DNA of 35,942 nt. It comes from Thermodesulfovibrionales bacterium. Its GTDB lineage: Bacteria > Nitrospirota > Thermodesulfovibrionia > Thermodesulfovibrionales > UBA9159. Shown here piece by piece: positions 1-6,822 of this stretch (position 1 is its first letter; every line of letters starts with the position of its first letter). The DNA lies in contig DASRZP010000013.1 of NCBI GenBank assembly GCA_035686305.1, forward strand, positions 1 through 35,942, in the 5' to 3' direction. The position numbers and the translations under genes are program-made. Under the pieces are notes generated by a model that did not search any database, was not told where the DNA came from, and saw only the letters and a list, made by a program, of their open reading frames with translations.

Positions 1-122
1 GACAGACACCTGAGGAACTCATCCTCTGCTGTGAAAGGGCCCTGGCACACGCGATCAGCAAAGGCGGCGACAGGGTGGAGGTCTATTCAAGAGATATGGA
101 TGAGACCGAAGCTCTGTCATAG
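1..122 (+). CDS. C-terminal end of a probable GGDEF-domain (diguanylate cyclase) protein, partial
   Basis: The third frame is open from the window edge to a TAG at 120-122 and gives a 39-residue tail. Its pattern, an aliphatic helix 'CERALAHAISKGGDRVEVYS', matches the last helix and strand of GGDEF domains (consensus roughly AD-x-ALYxAKxxGxNRV). The catalytic GGDEF motif would lie outside the window, so activity cannot be judged. It is the only gene fragment here pointing towards the plus strand before 6823. Identification rests on one short motif, so another alpha/beta protein remains possible. Confidence 0.55.
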   Translation, partial: QTPEELILCCERALAHAISKGGDRVEVYSRDMDETEALS

Positions 123-275
123 TCCTGATCTCTTCCTCGACACCTTCCCGAGCCCCTCGGAAAACCTTGTCACATCTTCCGGGGGATAAGGCAGGGATAG
201 AGTTCGAAAAACTGCCGAATGCCTTCAGACTGCGTACAAGCAGAGGCACCGGGATGAGCTTAACCTGGCAGGAAT

Positions 276-665
276 CTAAGGAGCCAGCCTGCGAAAGCAC
301 CGCCAAGCGCCTATAATGATGCCCAACTCCGTTGAGTTTGGGCCGGGGATGAGGTTGATTGCGCCGACAAGATCAAGAAAACATTTTCCCGTCATCCATC
401 GCCTGCGCTTCACTATCTCTTCCTCCATCATGGCAATATGAGCAGCAGGTCCCCCAAAGGCTATTATCCCCAGCTTGAAGAATACCGTTGCCAGCACGAC
501 AAGGCTGTCGTTTCTATTTTTCTGCTTGTCGCTATTCAATGACAGAGCCTCGTTACTCGCCACCAACCAAAGACAGGAAGTAATGGTTAAGGATGTACGC
601 CTTGGTAAATGCAATTTTATCACATTGCAATGAAGGATTTTAGTGAAACAGTACCCAAGCAACAT
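276..665 (-). pseudogene. chrA: chromate transporter (ChrA/CHR family), N-terminal remnant
   Basis: The minus-strand frame contains one recognisable block, roughly 312-509: a first membrane helix ending 'KLGIIAFGGPAAHIAMMEEE', then a basic 'KRRRW' and 'INLIPGPNSTELGIIIG'. This is the classic start of a CHR domain (FGGPAAHIA and LPGPNxTxL motifs). After GIIIG the homology stops and ten unrelated residues lead to a stop. A full CHR protein has about 190 residues per domain or about 400 in total, so more than two thirds is missing. The residues before the block (cysteine-rich, no good start or ribosome site) do not look like a ChrA N terminus. It is best read as a dead fragment of a chromate/sulfate-type exporter. 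Confidence 0.7.
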
Positions 666-793
666 ACGAGAGGGGTTTGGTGGAGAATGTATAGGTGCAA
701 AATGTTGAACAATCTTATGAGAATCGAGCCGCAGAGCTGTCGCTTTTAAGCGGCCTTTCTCATGTCCGGCCTAAAATGAATTGAGGATCGCCA

Positions 794-2401
794 TCACGCC
801 TGGCGCCAACAGTAAGGGTCCCGCGACGTGAACGGGTCAATGCCATGGCTATAGGCTACAGCGAGGCAACCGCCGCAAACGGGACGGATGGCACAGCCAT
901 CACAGGCACGACAACCCGATCGGTAGCGCTGCGCTATTGATGACTCATAAATGTCAACAAGCCCTTCGCAGGAGATATTACCAATGTTTGAAGGGAACTT
1001 GCGGCATGCGTGAACTTCTCCATCGGGCAGTACGGACAGAAAGTTGAATGCTGCTCCGCACCCGAATCCTGTACACCCTCCGCAGAGACCTGCCTCCTTC
1101 TCGCTGAGCACCAGGTTGAAGAGATTGTCCTTCAGCCCGATGACCGGATTGTTCCCTGCTGCTTTCAGGTATGCCCCAAGAAAGTCTTTATAGGCGTCTG
1201 GGGGGGGAAGACGGAGAGCACTTCCTTCGCCTACCGAGGAAAGGCGGTTGAAGGTGAAAAGGTCTGTCATGTCATGGACGATCTCTGCAAGAGGGATAAC
1301 CTGTTTCATGTTGTCTTCGGTAAGGGTGAGCATCACCATAGAGTAGATATCGAGTTCACGGAGTACCTTGAGAAACTCCATGGTGCGCCTGAAATGGCCT
1401 GAGCCCCGGATGTGGTCATTATGTTCTTCCAGTCCTTCGAGGCTCACCTGAAAAAATACGGGCTTCTGTATGTTGAGCAATGCCTCGATCTTTTCGCGGG
1501 GAGCGGGGTTACCGAGGACCGCCAGCATAAAGCCCCGCTCTGATGCAGCGCGGTAAAGCGTTTCGAAATAATGATACAATAACGGATTTCCCCCTGAGAA
1601 CGAGACTTGGCCTCGGACATGCATCTTATGGCAGAAATCGGAAAGGTCGTCGAGAATTTTGCTACCGAGCTCCGGGGTTAAAGAAGTCCGGTCACTCCGA
1701 TCATAGCAGTGCCTGCAATGCAGATCGCAGGCTTGGGTAATGTGCCATTGGAGTGTAAAGGTCTGGGATGAAAGAAAGTTCCCCTCAAAAGGGCTCTTGT
1801 CATCGAGAATGAAGTCACGGTTGATTCTTGAGAGAGGAGTCAAGATAATCCCCTCCCCCTTTGCTCTTTCTATTATGGTGTCGATTACCTCCACGGGAAT
1901 GTTTCCCTTCGCCGCAGCGTCTTTCGGCGAGATTCCCTCGACAAAGAGCTTGAGAACGAGAAGGTCTTCCTTTAATGCCTCTCGGACATGTAAGCGCAAG
2001 GTTCTTGGATCTTTCCATACCATGACCACCTCGTTCCCCGCAGTGGGGACAAGACGCCGACCATGATCCTTCGCGTTCAGCAACGTCGGAAGGTTCTTCC
2101 ACGGAACCTCTATCAGGGTAATCGTGGGGTTGATGCCGATATTTTCGGCAAGAGGCCCGATATCAGATGATGCTACCTCTGCGAGGACAGACTCCAGACG
2201 GGCGAGATCGGAAAGATAGCCGGGCAGCCCGAGATCACTCGCCCGGAGTCGTATGATTTCAGAGAGTCTTTCAGGCCCCCCAAGCTCATCGCATGAAGAG
2301 ACGATCGCTTTCCAGACTTCTGGATCGAGGACCGAGAAACACGACGGGTATGCCGCTGAGAGATTCTCTTCTCGGGATTGCTTCATCTGACGCTTATGCA
2401 C
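794..2401 (-). CDS. sbtM: radical SAM/SPASM maturase of the selenobiotic (SbtA-type) RiPP system
   Basis: A 535-residue protein. Residues 1-210 form an N-terminal region without a recognised catalytic motif, probably for peptide recognition. The radical SAM core follows with C225-x3-C229-x2-C232 ('ACDLHCRHCYD') binding the 4Fe-4S cluster that cleaves S-adenosylmethionine, and the 'SFSGGNPLL' segment fits the SAM-binding GGE-like motif. The last 120 residues are a cysteine-rich SPASM-like region (CGGC, FGCG, 'SGCRACDGCAIRPVCGGC') for auxiliary clusters. Architecture, length and position directly downstream of two UGA-containing precursor genes match SbtM maturases, predicted to form thio/seleno-oxazole-type modifications in SbtA peptides. 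The start shown is GTG at 2401; ATG at 2386 is an alternative. Neither has a clear Shine-Dalgarno, which fits translational coupling to sbtA 38 nt upstream. The chemistry is inferred from the family. Confidence 0.85.
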   Translation of the reverse strand: MHKRQMKQSREENLSAAYPSCFSVLDPEVWKAIVSSCDELGGPERLSEIIRLRASDLGLPGYLSDLARLESVLAEVASSDIGPLAENIGINPTITLIEVPWKNLPTLLNAKDHGRRLVPTAGNEVVMVWKDPRTLRLHVREALKEDLLVLKLFVEGISPKDAAAKGNIPVEVIDTIIERAKGEGIILTPLSRINRDFILDDKSPFEGNFLSSQTFTLQWHITQACDLHCRHCYDRSDRTSLTPELGSKILDDLSDFCHKMHVRGQVSFSGGNPLLYHYFETLYRAASERGFMLAVLGNPAPREKIEALLNIQKPVFFQVSLEGLEEHNDHIRGSGHFRRTMEFLKVLRELDIYSMVMLTLTEDNMKQVIPLAEIVHDMTDLFTFNRLSSVGEGSALRLPPPDAYKDFLGAYLKAAGNNPVIGLKDNLFNLVLSEKEAGLCGGCTGFGCGAAFNFLSVLPDGEVHACRKFPSNIGNISCEGLVDIYESSIAQRYRSGCRACDGCAIRPVCGGCLAVAYSHGIDPFTSRDPYCWRQA

Positions 2402-2426
2402 TTAGACCAAGAGGTAAATGGAAATC

Positions 2427-2441
2427 AGTGCGCACGGCACT
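2427..2441 (-). promoter_or_regulatory. putative bacterial SECIS hairpin for the second UGA of the downstream sbtA
   Basis: Exactly 16 nt after the UGA at 2458-2460 the minus strand reads AGTGC-CGTGC-GCACT, a 5-bp stem with G at loop position 2. Compared with the upstream copy, the second stem pair is G-C instead of A-T, with both partners changed, while the spacing to the UGA is the same. This is the pattern expected of selected RNA structure. Confidence 0.65.
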
Positions 2442-2730
2442 ATTCCTTTGATCCGCTTCAGCCACTCTTGCCGGGTTGCTGCTCTTGGCCGGCAGATCCC
2501 TTTGCTTTTTCTTTTTCAGTCTGGTCATCCTCCTTCTTGTCCTTTGCATCCTTGTCTTGCTTCGTGCCCTCCGTAATGGTCTTGGCTGGTTTCTTCTCGG
2601 TGTCACCTGCACCGGATGAGCCGCTTCAGGCTGCCCCGGCGAAATCAGGGGTGGAGACAATTGCGATGCCCGACAAGAGACCTGCGATGCCGAATCCAGC
2701 AAGGATTTTCTTCAAACGGTCTTTGTCCAT
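2440..2730 (-). CDS. sbtA: selenobiotic RiPP precursor SbtA, downstream copy, two in-frame UGA (Sec) codons
   Basis: Read with UGA as selenocysteine, the frame from ATG 2728-2730 to TAG 2440-2442 gives 96 residues. The leader starts 'MDKDRLKKILAGFGIAGLLS', a basic then hydrophobic stretch shared with the neighbouring copy. Sec residues would be U35 (codon 2626-2628, context AGAAUSGSSG) and U91 (codon 2458-2460, context GKSGUSGSKE, five residues from the end). Between them lies a Lys/Glu/Asp/Gln-rich linker of about 50 residues. A strong ribosome site (GAGGAGG) sits about 10 nt before the ATG. The next gene is sbtM. Read with the standard code the gene breaks into pieces of 34 and 55 codons, so gene finders drop it. 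That both UGAs fall in the same U-S-G-S motif, and that the other copy shows the same, argues against chance. Sec insertion itself is inferred; selABCD lie outside the window. Confidence 0.85.
2598..2614 (-). promoter_or_regulatory. possible SECIS hairpin for the first UGA of the downstream sbtA
   Basis: Eleven nucleotides after the UGA at 2626-2628 the minus strand forms CGGTG / loop CAGGTGA / CACCG, five perfect pairs. The G is at loop position 3 rather than 1 or 2, so it fits the usual SECIS description less well than the hairpins after the second UGAs. Confidence 0.4.
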
Positions 2731-2788
2731 GGTCTTTCTTCCTCCTCTGAAGAACTTTGTCACAACTGTGGACGATTACCTTTCTCTT

Positions 2789-2803
2789 AATGCCTACGGC
2801 ATT
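2789..2803 (-). promoter_or_regulatory. putative bacterial SECIS hairpin for the second UGA of the upstream sbtA
   Basis: Sixteen nucleotides after the UGA at 2820-2822 the minus strand folds as AATGCC-GTA-GGCATT, a perfect 6-bp stem with a G at the first loop position. Spacing and loop size fall in the range described for bacterial SECIS elements. The natural TAA overlaps the 5' edge of the stem. The equivalent hairpin in the other copy has a compensatory base-pair change. Confidence 0.65.
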
Positions 2804-2990
2804 ACTTCTTTGACCCGCTTCAGCCACTCTGACCCGGCTTCTGCTCAGTCTGCTCCTTTTGGGTGCTCCCGGCGCCCTCTTTCTTAGAGCCTGATCAGCT
2901 CGATGAACAGCCCGGAAGAGTAACAGAGGCACTGAGCAAAGCGGCGATGCTGAAACCTGCAAGAATCCGTCTCACGTCTGCCGGATCCAT
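2802..2990 (-). CDS. sbtA: selenobiotic RiPP precursor SbtA, upstream copy, two in-frame UGA (Sec) codons
   Basis: With UGA as Sec the frame runs from ATG 2988-2990 to TAA 2802-2804 and encodes 62 residues. The leader 'MDPADVRRILAGFSIAALLS' aligns without gaps to the other copy. U32 (codon 2895-2897, context CSSSUSGSKK) and U57 (codon 2820-2822, context QSGUSGSKK) are near repeats of each other and separated by only 24 residues. A lipobox-like 'TLPGC' places Cys28 four residues before the first Sec; the sister copy has no cysteine there. The ribosome site AAAGGAGG lies 7 nt before the ATG. This is the first gene of the cassette, about 70 nt upstream of the second precursor. The fit to the SbtA family (short, positively charged leader, glycine-rich Sec/Cys core, adjacent SbtM) is close. 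Confidence 0.85.
2861..2877 (-). promoter_or_regulatory. possible SECIS hairpin for the first UGA of the upstream sbtA
   Basis: Seventeen nucleotides after the UGA at 2895-2897 the minus strand can form GGG-C-GC / loop CGGGA / GC-A-CCC, a 5-bp GC-rich stem with one C/A mismatch and a G at loop position 2. A weaker competing CTCT/AGAG stem overlaps its 5' side. Confidence 0.4.
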
Positions 2991-3080
2991 CAAGAACCTC
3001 CTTTCTCGATAGTACAGAGCCCTTTCGGTCTCGGTTAAGAACGCCCGGCCAAAGACAAACCCGCCTACCTCTCTACTTGA

Positions 3081-3109
3081 ATGCTATCAGCATCTGGCGT
3101 GGACGTCAA
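3081..3109 (-). promoter_or_regulatory. sigma70-type promoter for the sbtA-sbtA-sbtM cassette
   Basis: On the minus strand TTGACG (3104-3109, five of six matches to the -35 box) is followed after 17 nt by TAGCAT (3081-3086, four of six to the -10 box). Transcription would start near 3074, leaving a leader of about 84 nt before the first sbtA ATG. It is the best such match in the 267-nt gap between copD and sbtA. Confidence 0.45.
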
Positions 3110-3257
3110 GCGAGTTACATGCAATTGGACGACTGTCTTCTCTGATGAGAAATGCCAATTTAGGCCATACTATGCATGATTGTTACAGATTTCAAATATG
3201 CAGGTTCCGGAAGGTTATTGAGTGGGGGTCCAATTCTCGGCGGGCTGAAGGTTCCCA

Positions 3258-4871
3258 TCATACTTCCCTGTAGAAGAGCAGTACGAAACCCAGCAGTATC
3301 AGGCAGGCTGTCCAGAGAAAACCCGGTATAGGGTTCTTGGGTTCAGGGAGCCGCAGGTCAAGCCACCGCCCGACCCCTATGCCGACTGCCAGAAGACCCA
3401 TGGCGTTATGAGAGACCTCGATGAGGAAAGCCGACTTGATCGCAAATACGGTGTGGGAATGGGTCAAAAGCAGTGCGCCACCCGTCAGACACATGATGGG
3501 AAAGGCAAAATGCCGGCGGGTAGGGGTGAGTTCGCCGGACAGAACGCGCCACTCGAAGAGCGCCAGACCCGCAACGAGAAGCGTCGCGACCCTGTGCTGG
3601 AGCACTTCCGGGATGACGAGCGTCTGCCAGAATCCTTCATTGCCAAGGGGCCAACCCTTCGGTTCGCCTAAGAGGATGAGAAAAACTGCCAGGAGGAGGA
3701 AGAAGAGAGGCCAGTGGCGTGCAAAGCGCACCCTTCCAACACGATCGAGCATGGCACAAATACCTGCGACCACTACGATCAGACCCGATACATTATGGTT
3801 AAAGTCACTTTGTATCCTGTCCAAGACACTCGGCAGGGCAAGGGGGTCGAAAGACGAGGAGGCCCTCATGAGCATCTCCTGATGCGGGGGAGGGACAAAT
3901 TGCGGAAACTTGGGCAAGAATACCTGCAGCACCTCGAGAGCTGATGCGCGCTCTGCAAGCACGTCGACTGCAGGCGGCTGCGAAGTGAGAGCCGCGGCAG
4001 CGAGGAGGATGATCATGGCAATCCACATTTCGCCTTCAATAAAGGCGGGAACCAGTTCTGAAATGTTCCTATCGTCTCCTCGCATCCACAAACGTACACT
4101 GAAGAAATTGAGCGAGCCCAAGCATAAGGCTAAGAGAAGGAGAGATGCTTTTGTGACGACCATCGCCCCATACGCCGTGCCGACCAATCCCGTCCAGTCC
4201 CCTACGTAACGGAGGCTAAGATAAAGTGCTGCCGCCGTGAGCGTGCCGATAGAAAGTATCGCTATACGGGAAAAACGTGCGACCATAGCAGGCCAAAGTC
4301 TGATCCCCCCAGGGGAGCTTCGCACAGGTCCTCCCAGCACTGCAAGATGAAGCAGACCTCCTGCCCACACCGAGGCGCTCAACTGGTGGAGAACCGTGAC
4401 TGCCATGAGCGGAGCGACATGATCAAGCTGACCTACCGCATGCACCAGCCAAGCACCACCTATTACAAGGATGACCGAAATGACCGTCATCGCCACCCAG
4501 CCAAAGATCGAAGCAGGTCGTTTGAGAAGCCAAATGGCCACAGTCATCAGGGAGAGGCCCATGGCGGCATGGAGCAAGCCGGCACGTGCAAAATGCGTCG
4601 CGAGAAACTCGTTGAGCGGCCAGCGCCCCATCTCATCGGCCAGGACCCAGGGCTCTATGGTCAGTACGATCACCTGCGCAAGAGCGACGAGGCCGCCGCC
4701 ACAGGCAATAAGGGCAAGGGAAGCCTTCAGTCCCCGCGCGATCTGAGGGTCACCCCTGTCCAACGGTCTGAGGACTGCAAGGCAGAAAAGGACTCCTCCG
4801 ACGGCCGATGCCAGACCGATGAGTACCAGTGATTTCAGAAGAACTTCGAGGAAGCCTGCAAGAAATATCAT
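3258..4871 (-). CDS. copD: CopD-family copper resistance/import membrane protein
   Basis: A 537-residue polytopic membrane protein from ATG 4871 (545 residues if GTG 4895 is used). The first 300 residues carry about eight hydrophobic helices with the layout of the CopD domain, including 'VTVLHQLSASVWAGGLLHL', where conserved His and Trp residues sit in CopD. A loop of about 80 residues, then five or six more helices with His-rich turns ('LLTHSHTVF', 'EVSHNAMGL') complete it. CopD works with periplasmic CopC in copper handling across the inner membrane. ATG 4871 starts 4 nt after the copC stop, and GTG 4895 would overlap copC by 20 nt, so either start implies coupling. Substrate direction (import or tolerance) cannot be decided from sequence. 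Confidence 0.8.
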   Translation of the reverse strand: MIFLAGFLEVLLKSLVLIGLASAVGGVLFCLAVLRPLDRGDPQIARGLKASLALIACGGGLVALAQVIVLTIEPWVLADEMGRWPLNEFLATHFARAGLLHAAMGLSLMTVAIWLLKRPASIFGWVAMTVISVILVIGGAWLVHAVGQLDHVAPLMAVTVLHQLSASVWAGGLLHLAVLGGPVRSSPGGIRLWPAMVARFSRIAILSIGTLTAAALYLSLRYVGDWTGLVGTAYGAMVVTKASLLLLALCLGSLNFFSVRLWMRGDDRNISELVPAFIEGEMWIAMIILLAAAALTSQPPAVDVLAERASALEVLQVFLPKFPQFVPPPHQEMLMRASSSFDPLALPSVLDRIQSDFNHNVSGLIVVVAGICAMLDRVGRVRFARHWPLFFLLLAVFLILLGEPKGWPLGNEGFWQTLVIPEVLQHRVATLLVAGLALFEWRVLSGELTPTRRHFAFPIMCLTGGALLLTHSHTVFAIKSAFLIEVSHNAMGLLAVGIGVGRWLDLRLPEPKNPIPGFLWTACLILLGFVLLFYREV

Positions 4872-4875
4872 AAAC

Positions 4876-5277
4876 TCATGGTGTGCCAACAACACGGAAG
4901 CGGAGAACTCCCGAGGTGGCGTGACCGTCTGTTGAAAGAATCTTATAACGGAGGATATAGTTGTCCGGTTCGAGATCGGGTAGTTGAATCACAAGACGCT
5001 CGGGAGCTTCACTGCCGTATTTCTTTGTTTGTTCTGGTAGCCGGATAATGCGGCCATTGCCCGTCGTGAGGCTAAATCTGGCAAGGGACTTCTCAATTTT
5101 TTCATTAAAGCGGAGCGCCACTTCTCTTGGAGCGCTCGTAAGGACTTCTCCATCCTTTGGGGAAGATTCAATCACCAGTGCGTGCGCATAGGCAAACCCG
5201 GTATCCGACCAAAGAGTCAGTAAGACGATAACCATTTGCCAGAGAACCTTGATAGTCATGGCACAGCCCGTTGACAT
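4876..5277 (-). CDS. copC: CopC-domain periplasmic copper-binding protein
   Basis: A 133-residue protein with a signal peptide (hydrophobic 'VLWQMVIVLLTLWS', cleavage probably at AYA before HALV). The mature protein begins with His, as in CopC, where the amino-terminal His is a copper ligand. It then has 'SSPKDGEVL', 'VALRFNEKIE' and a final 'STDGHATSGVLRFRV' block holding the second conserved histidine. The length of about 105 mature residues is typical. ATG at 5277 is chosen because GGGGAG lies 6 nt upstream; GTG at 5283 is in frame but has no such site. It forms a two-gene unit with copD. Confidence 0.85.
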   Translation of the reverse strand: MSTGCAMTIKVLWQMVIVLLTLWSDTGFAYAHALVIESSPKDGEVLTSAPREVALRFNEKIEKSLARFSLTTGNGRIIRLPEQTKKYGSEAPERLVIQLPDLEPDNYILRYKILSTDGHATSGVLRFRVVGTP

Positions 5278-5424
5278 GTTCACTCCCCAACGAAGATATG
5301 AAGAAGACCATTTTCAGATTTCACTTGCATTATAGCGTGCCTGAATATTCATTGCAAATAGAGAGGTGAATACTGAGAAAATTAGCGGCAGACACCTAAT
5401 CCGTGAAATATCGATAACGAAAGC

Positions 5425-6624
5425 TTAGAAGGAGGCGGACCCTTTCCCGAGGAGTTCCCTGGCGATGATGAGCCTCATGATGTTCTGTGCGCCTTCGGCG
5501 CCTGCAACGTAAGAGGCTACGCCTCTCACCCCGCGTTCAATTCCGGCCTCCTTCGTATATCCATATGCGCCCAACCAGGTCATCACGTTCTTCATAATAT
5601 CGAAGGCGACGGTGGGAGCGGTAAGTTTGGCAGCTGCAACGGCCTTGTTGATCTCCCCGTGGCCGAACCTGTTTTCCGAATACATCCTCTCGATCATCCA
5701 TGCAGCCTTATACACGAGAAGCCTCGCCGACTCGAGTCTCGCGTAATCCTCTGCAAGTTGAAACTGAATTCCCTCAAAAGATGCGAGAGGTGCTGAAAAG
5801 GCTTTTCGTCTCTTTACGTGTTCCATGCCGAGTTCCAGCGCCTTTTCAGCCGCGCCGATACAGGCCGCAGCTACAAGTGTCCGGCTGCAGTTGAACCCTT
5901 CCATGGCATAATAAAATCCACTGTTCCACTCACCAATGAGGTAATAATCCGGTATCTCAACATTCTTTATCTCTATGAAGCCGTTCGATATGCCTTCCCT
6001 TCCCATCTGTCTGCTCGTGGTCACGGTAATCCCCGGCATGTCCTTTATCGGGAGGTAGCAGAGCGAGAGCCCTTTGTGGCCGAGCTGCCGGTCTGTCTTT
6101 ACGACGGTAACATAGCCGCCTCCATACCGGGCCGCCTCTTTCACTCCGCTTATGTATGCCTTTGTGCCGTTTATGAGGAGTGTTCTGTCCCTCTTTTCCA
6201 TCCGTGTGGAGAGGGAAGCGATATCAGAGCCTCCCGTCGGTTCTGTCGAGGCTATCCCGAGGAATGTCTGTCCCTGTGTCACATGGGGCAGGATCTCTTC
6301 TTTCGCCTTCTTGCTGCCGTATCTCTCGAAGAGAAAACCCCATCCTGCCTCGACGAGATAATAGACGGCAACGGCCATGGTCATGTCGGCACGGGCGATC
6401 TCCTCTGCTGCGATAGATGCAGAGACCAAACCGGCCTCTGCCCCGCCATACTCCCTGGAAACCGTTATCCCGAGCAGCCCATGGGCAGCCATCCCCTCAA
6501 GGATCCCACGGGGGATCTTGCCTCGCTCGTCAATCTCGCGCGTCCTGGGGGCAATCTGTTCTTCGCAGAAATCCCTGATGGACCTTCTGAAACGTTCCTG
6601 TTCCGCGGTAAAAGAGAAATCCAT
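5425..6624 (-). CDS. acyl-CoA dehydrogenase
   Basis: A 399-residue FAD enzyme that oxidises an acyl-CoA to the 2-enoyl-CoA and passes electrons to ETF. The layout is standard: an alpha-helical N domain ('FTAEQERFRRSIRDFCEEQI'), a mid domain with 'GIASTEPTGGSD', and a C-terminal four-helix domain with 'RKAFSAPLASFEGIQFQLA' for FAD and dimer contacts. 'AGAEGAQNIMRLIIAREL' carries the glutamate at the usual catalytic position of the family (YEGT-type motif, here AEGA). The mid-domain loop with three glycines is not the common short-chain form, so chain-length specificity is open. It is transcribed divergently from the thiolase operon across a 200-nt region with a 21-bp palindrome. A ribosome site GGGAGG is 11 nt before the ATG. 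Confidence 0.85.
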   Translation of the reverse strand: MDFSFTAEQERFRRSIRDFCEEQIAPRTREIDERGKIPRGILEGMAAHGLLGITVSREYGGAEAGLVSASIAAEEIARADMTMAVAVYYLVEAGWGFLFERYGSKKAKEEILPHVTQGQTFLGIASTEPTGGSDIASLSTRMEKRDRTLLINGTKAYISGVKEAARYGGGYVTVVKTDRQLGHKGLSLCYLPIKDMPGITVTTSRQMGREGISNGFIEIKNVEIPDYYLIGEWNSGFYYAMEGFNCSRTLVAAACIGAAEKALELGMEHVKRRKAFSAPLASFEGIQFQLAEDYARLESARLLVYKAAWMIERMYSENRFGHGEINKAVAAAKLTAPTVAFDIMKNVMTWLGAYGYTKEAGIERGVRGVASYVAGAEGAQNIMRLIIARELLGKGSASF

Positions 6625-6668
6625 GAATTAAGGATCCTCCCATTGCTTCACATAATCTGAAATTGCTA

Positions 6669-6689
6669 TATAATGTTACTAACACTATA
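6669..6689. promoter_or_regulatory. 21-bp palindrome, probable operator for divergent beta-oxidation genes
   Basis: The core TGTTACTAACA (6674-6684) is a perfect palindrome around C6679. Flanking TATA on both sides (6669-6672 and 6686-6689) extends the symmetry to nine of ten pairs, the only mismatch being 6673/6685. It lies 45 bp before the acyl-CoA dehydrogenase start and overlaps AT-rich promoter-like sequence. TetR- and GntR-type regulators of fatty acid genes bind sites of this size; no regulator gene is in the window. Confidence 0.5.
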
Positions 6690-6822
6690 CCAAAGAAGAT
6701 TGTCGAGAGCCAGGAATATCCTCCGGAGCGAGGGGGGAAGAAATTCATGAGTCGTGACATGCATTCTCATTGTTCTGCAATCTCCTCAAGGATACTCTGC
6801 ATCGTTTCCAAGGTGACGGATC

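Noticed and set aside
2378-2887. A 169-codon open frame on the plus strand across the sbtA genes
   Set aside because: It is antisense to two precursor genes with strong ribosome sites, has no start signal of its own, and its composition (Ser, Pro, Phe, Cys rich) is that of a shadow frame. It is open only because the minus-strand genes are rich in Lys/Glu codons.
2394-2962. Arg-rich minus-strand frames of about 100 codons overlapping both sbtA genes
   Set aside because: They are read in another frame than the leader-core pattern, show no motif or ribosome site, and become unnecessary once UGA is read as Sec.
5818-6660. A 280-codon plus-strand frame opposite the acyl-CoA dehydrogenase
   Set aside because: The minus-strand protein carries full family motifs over the same bases; the plus frame has none.
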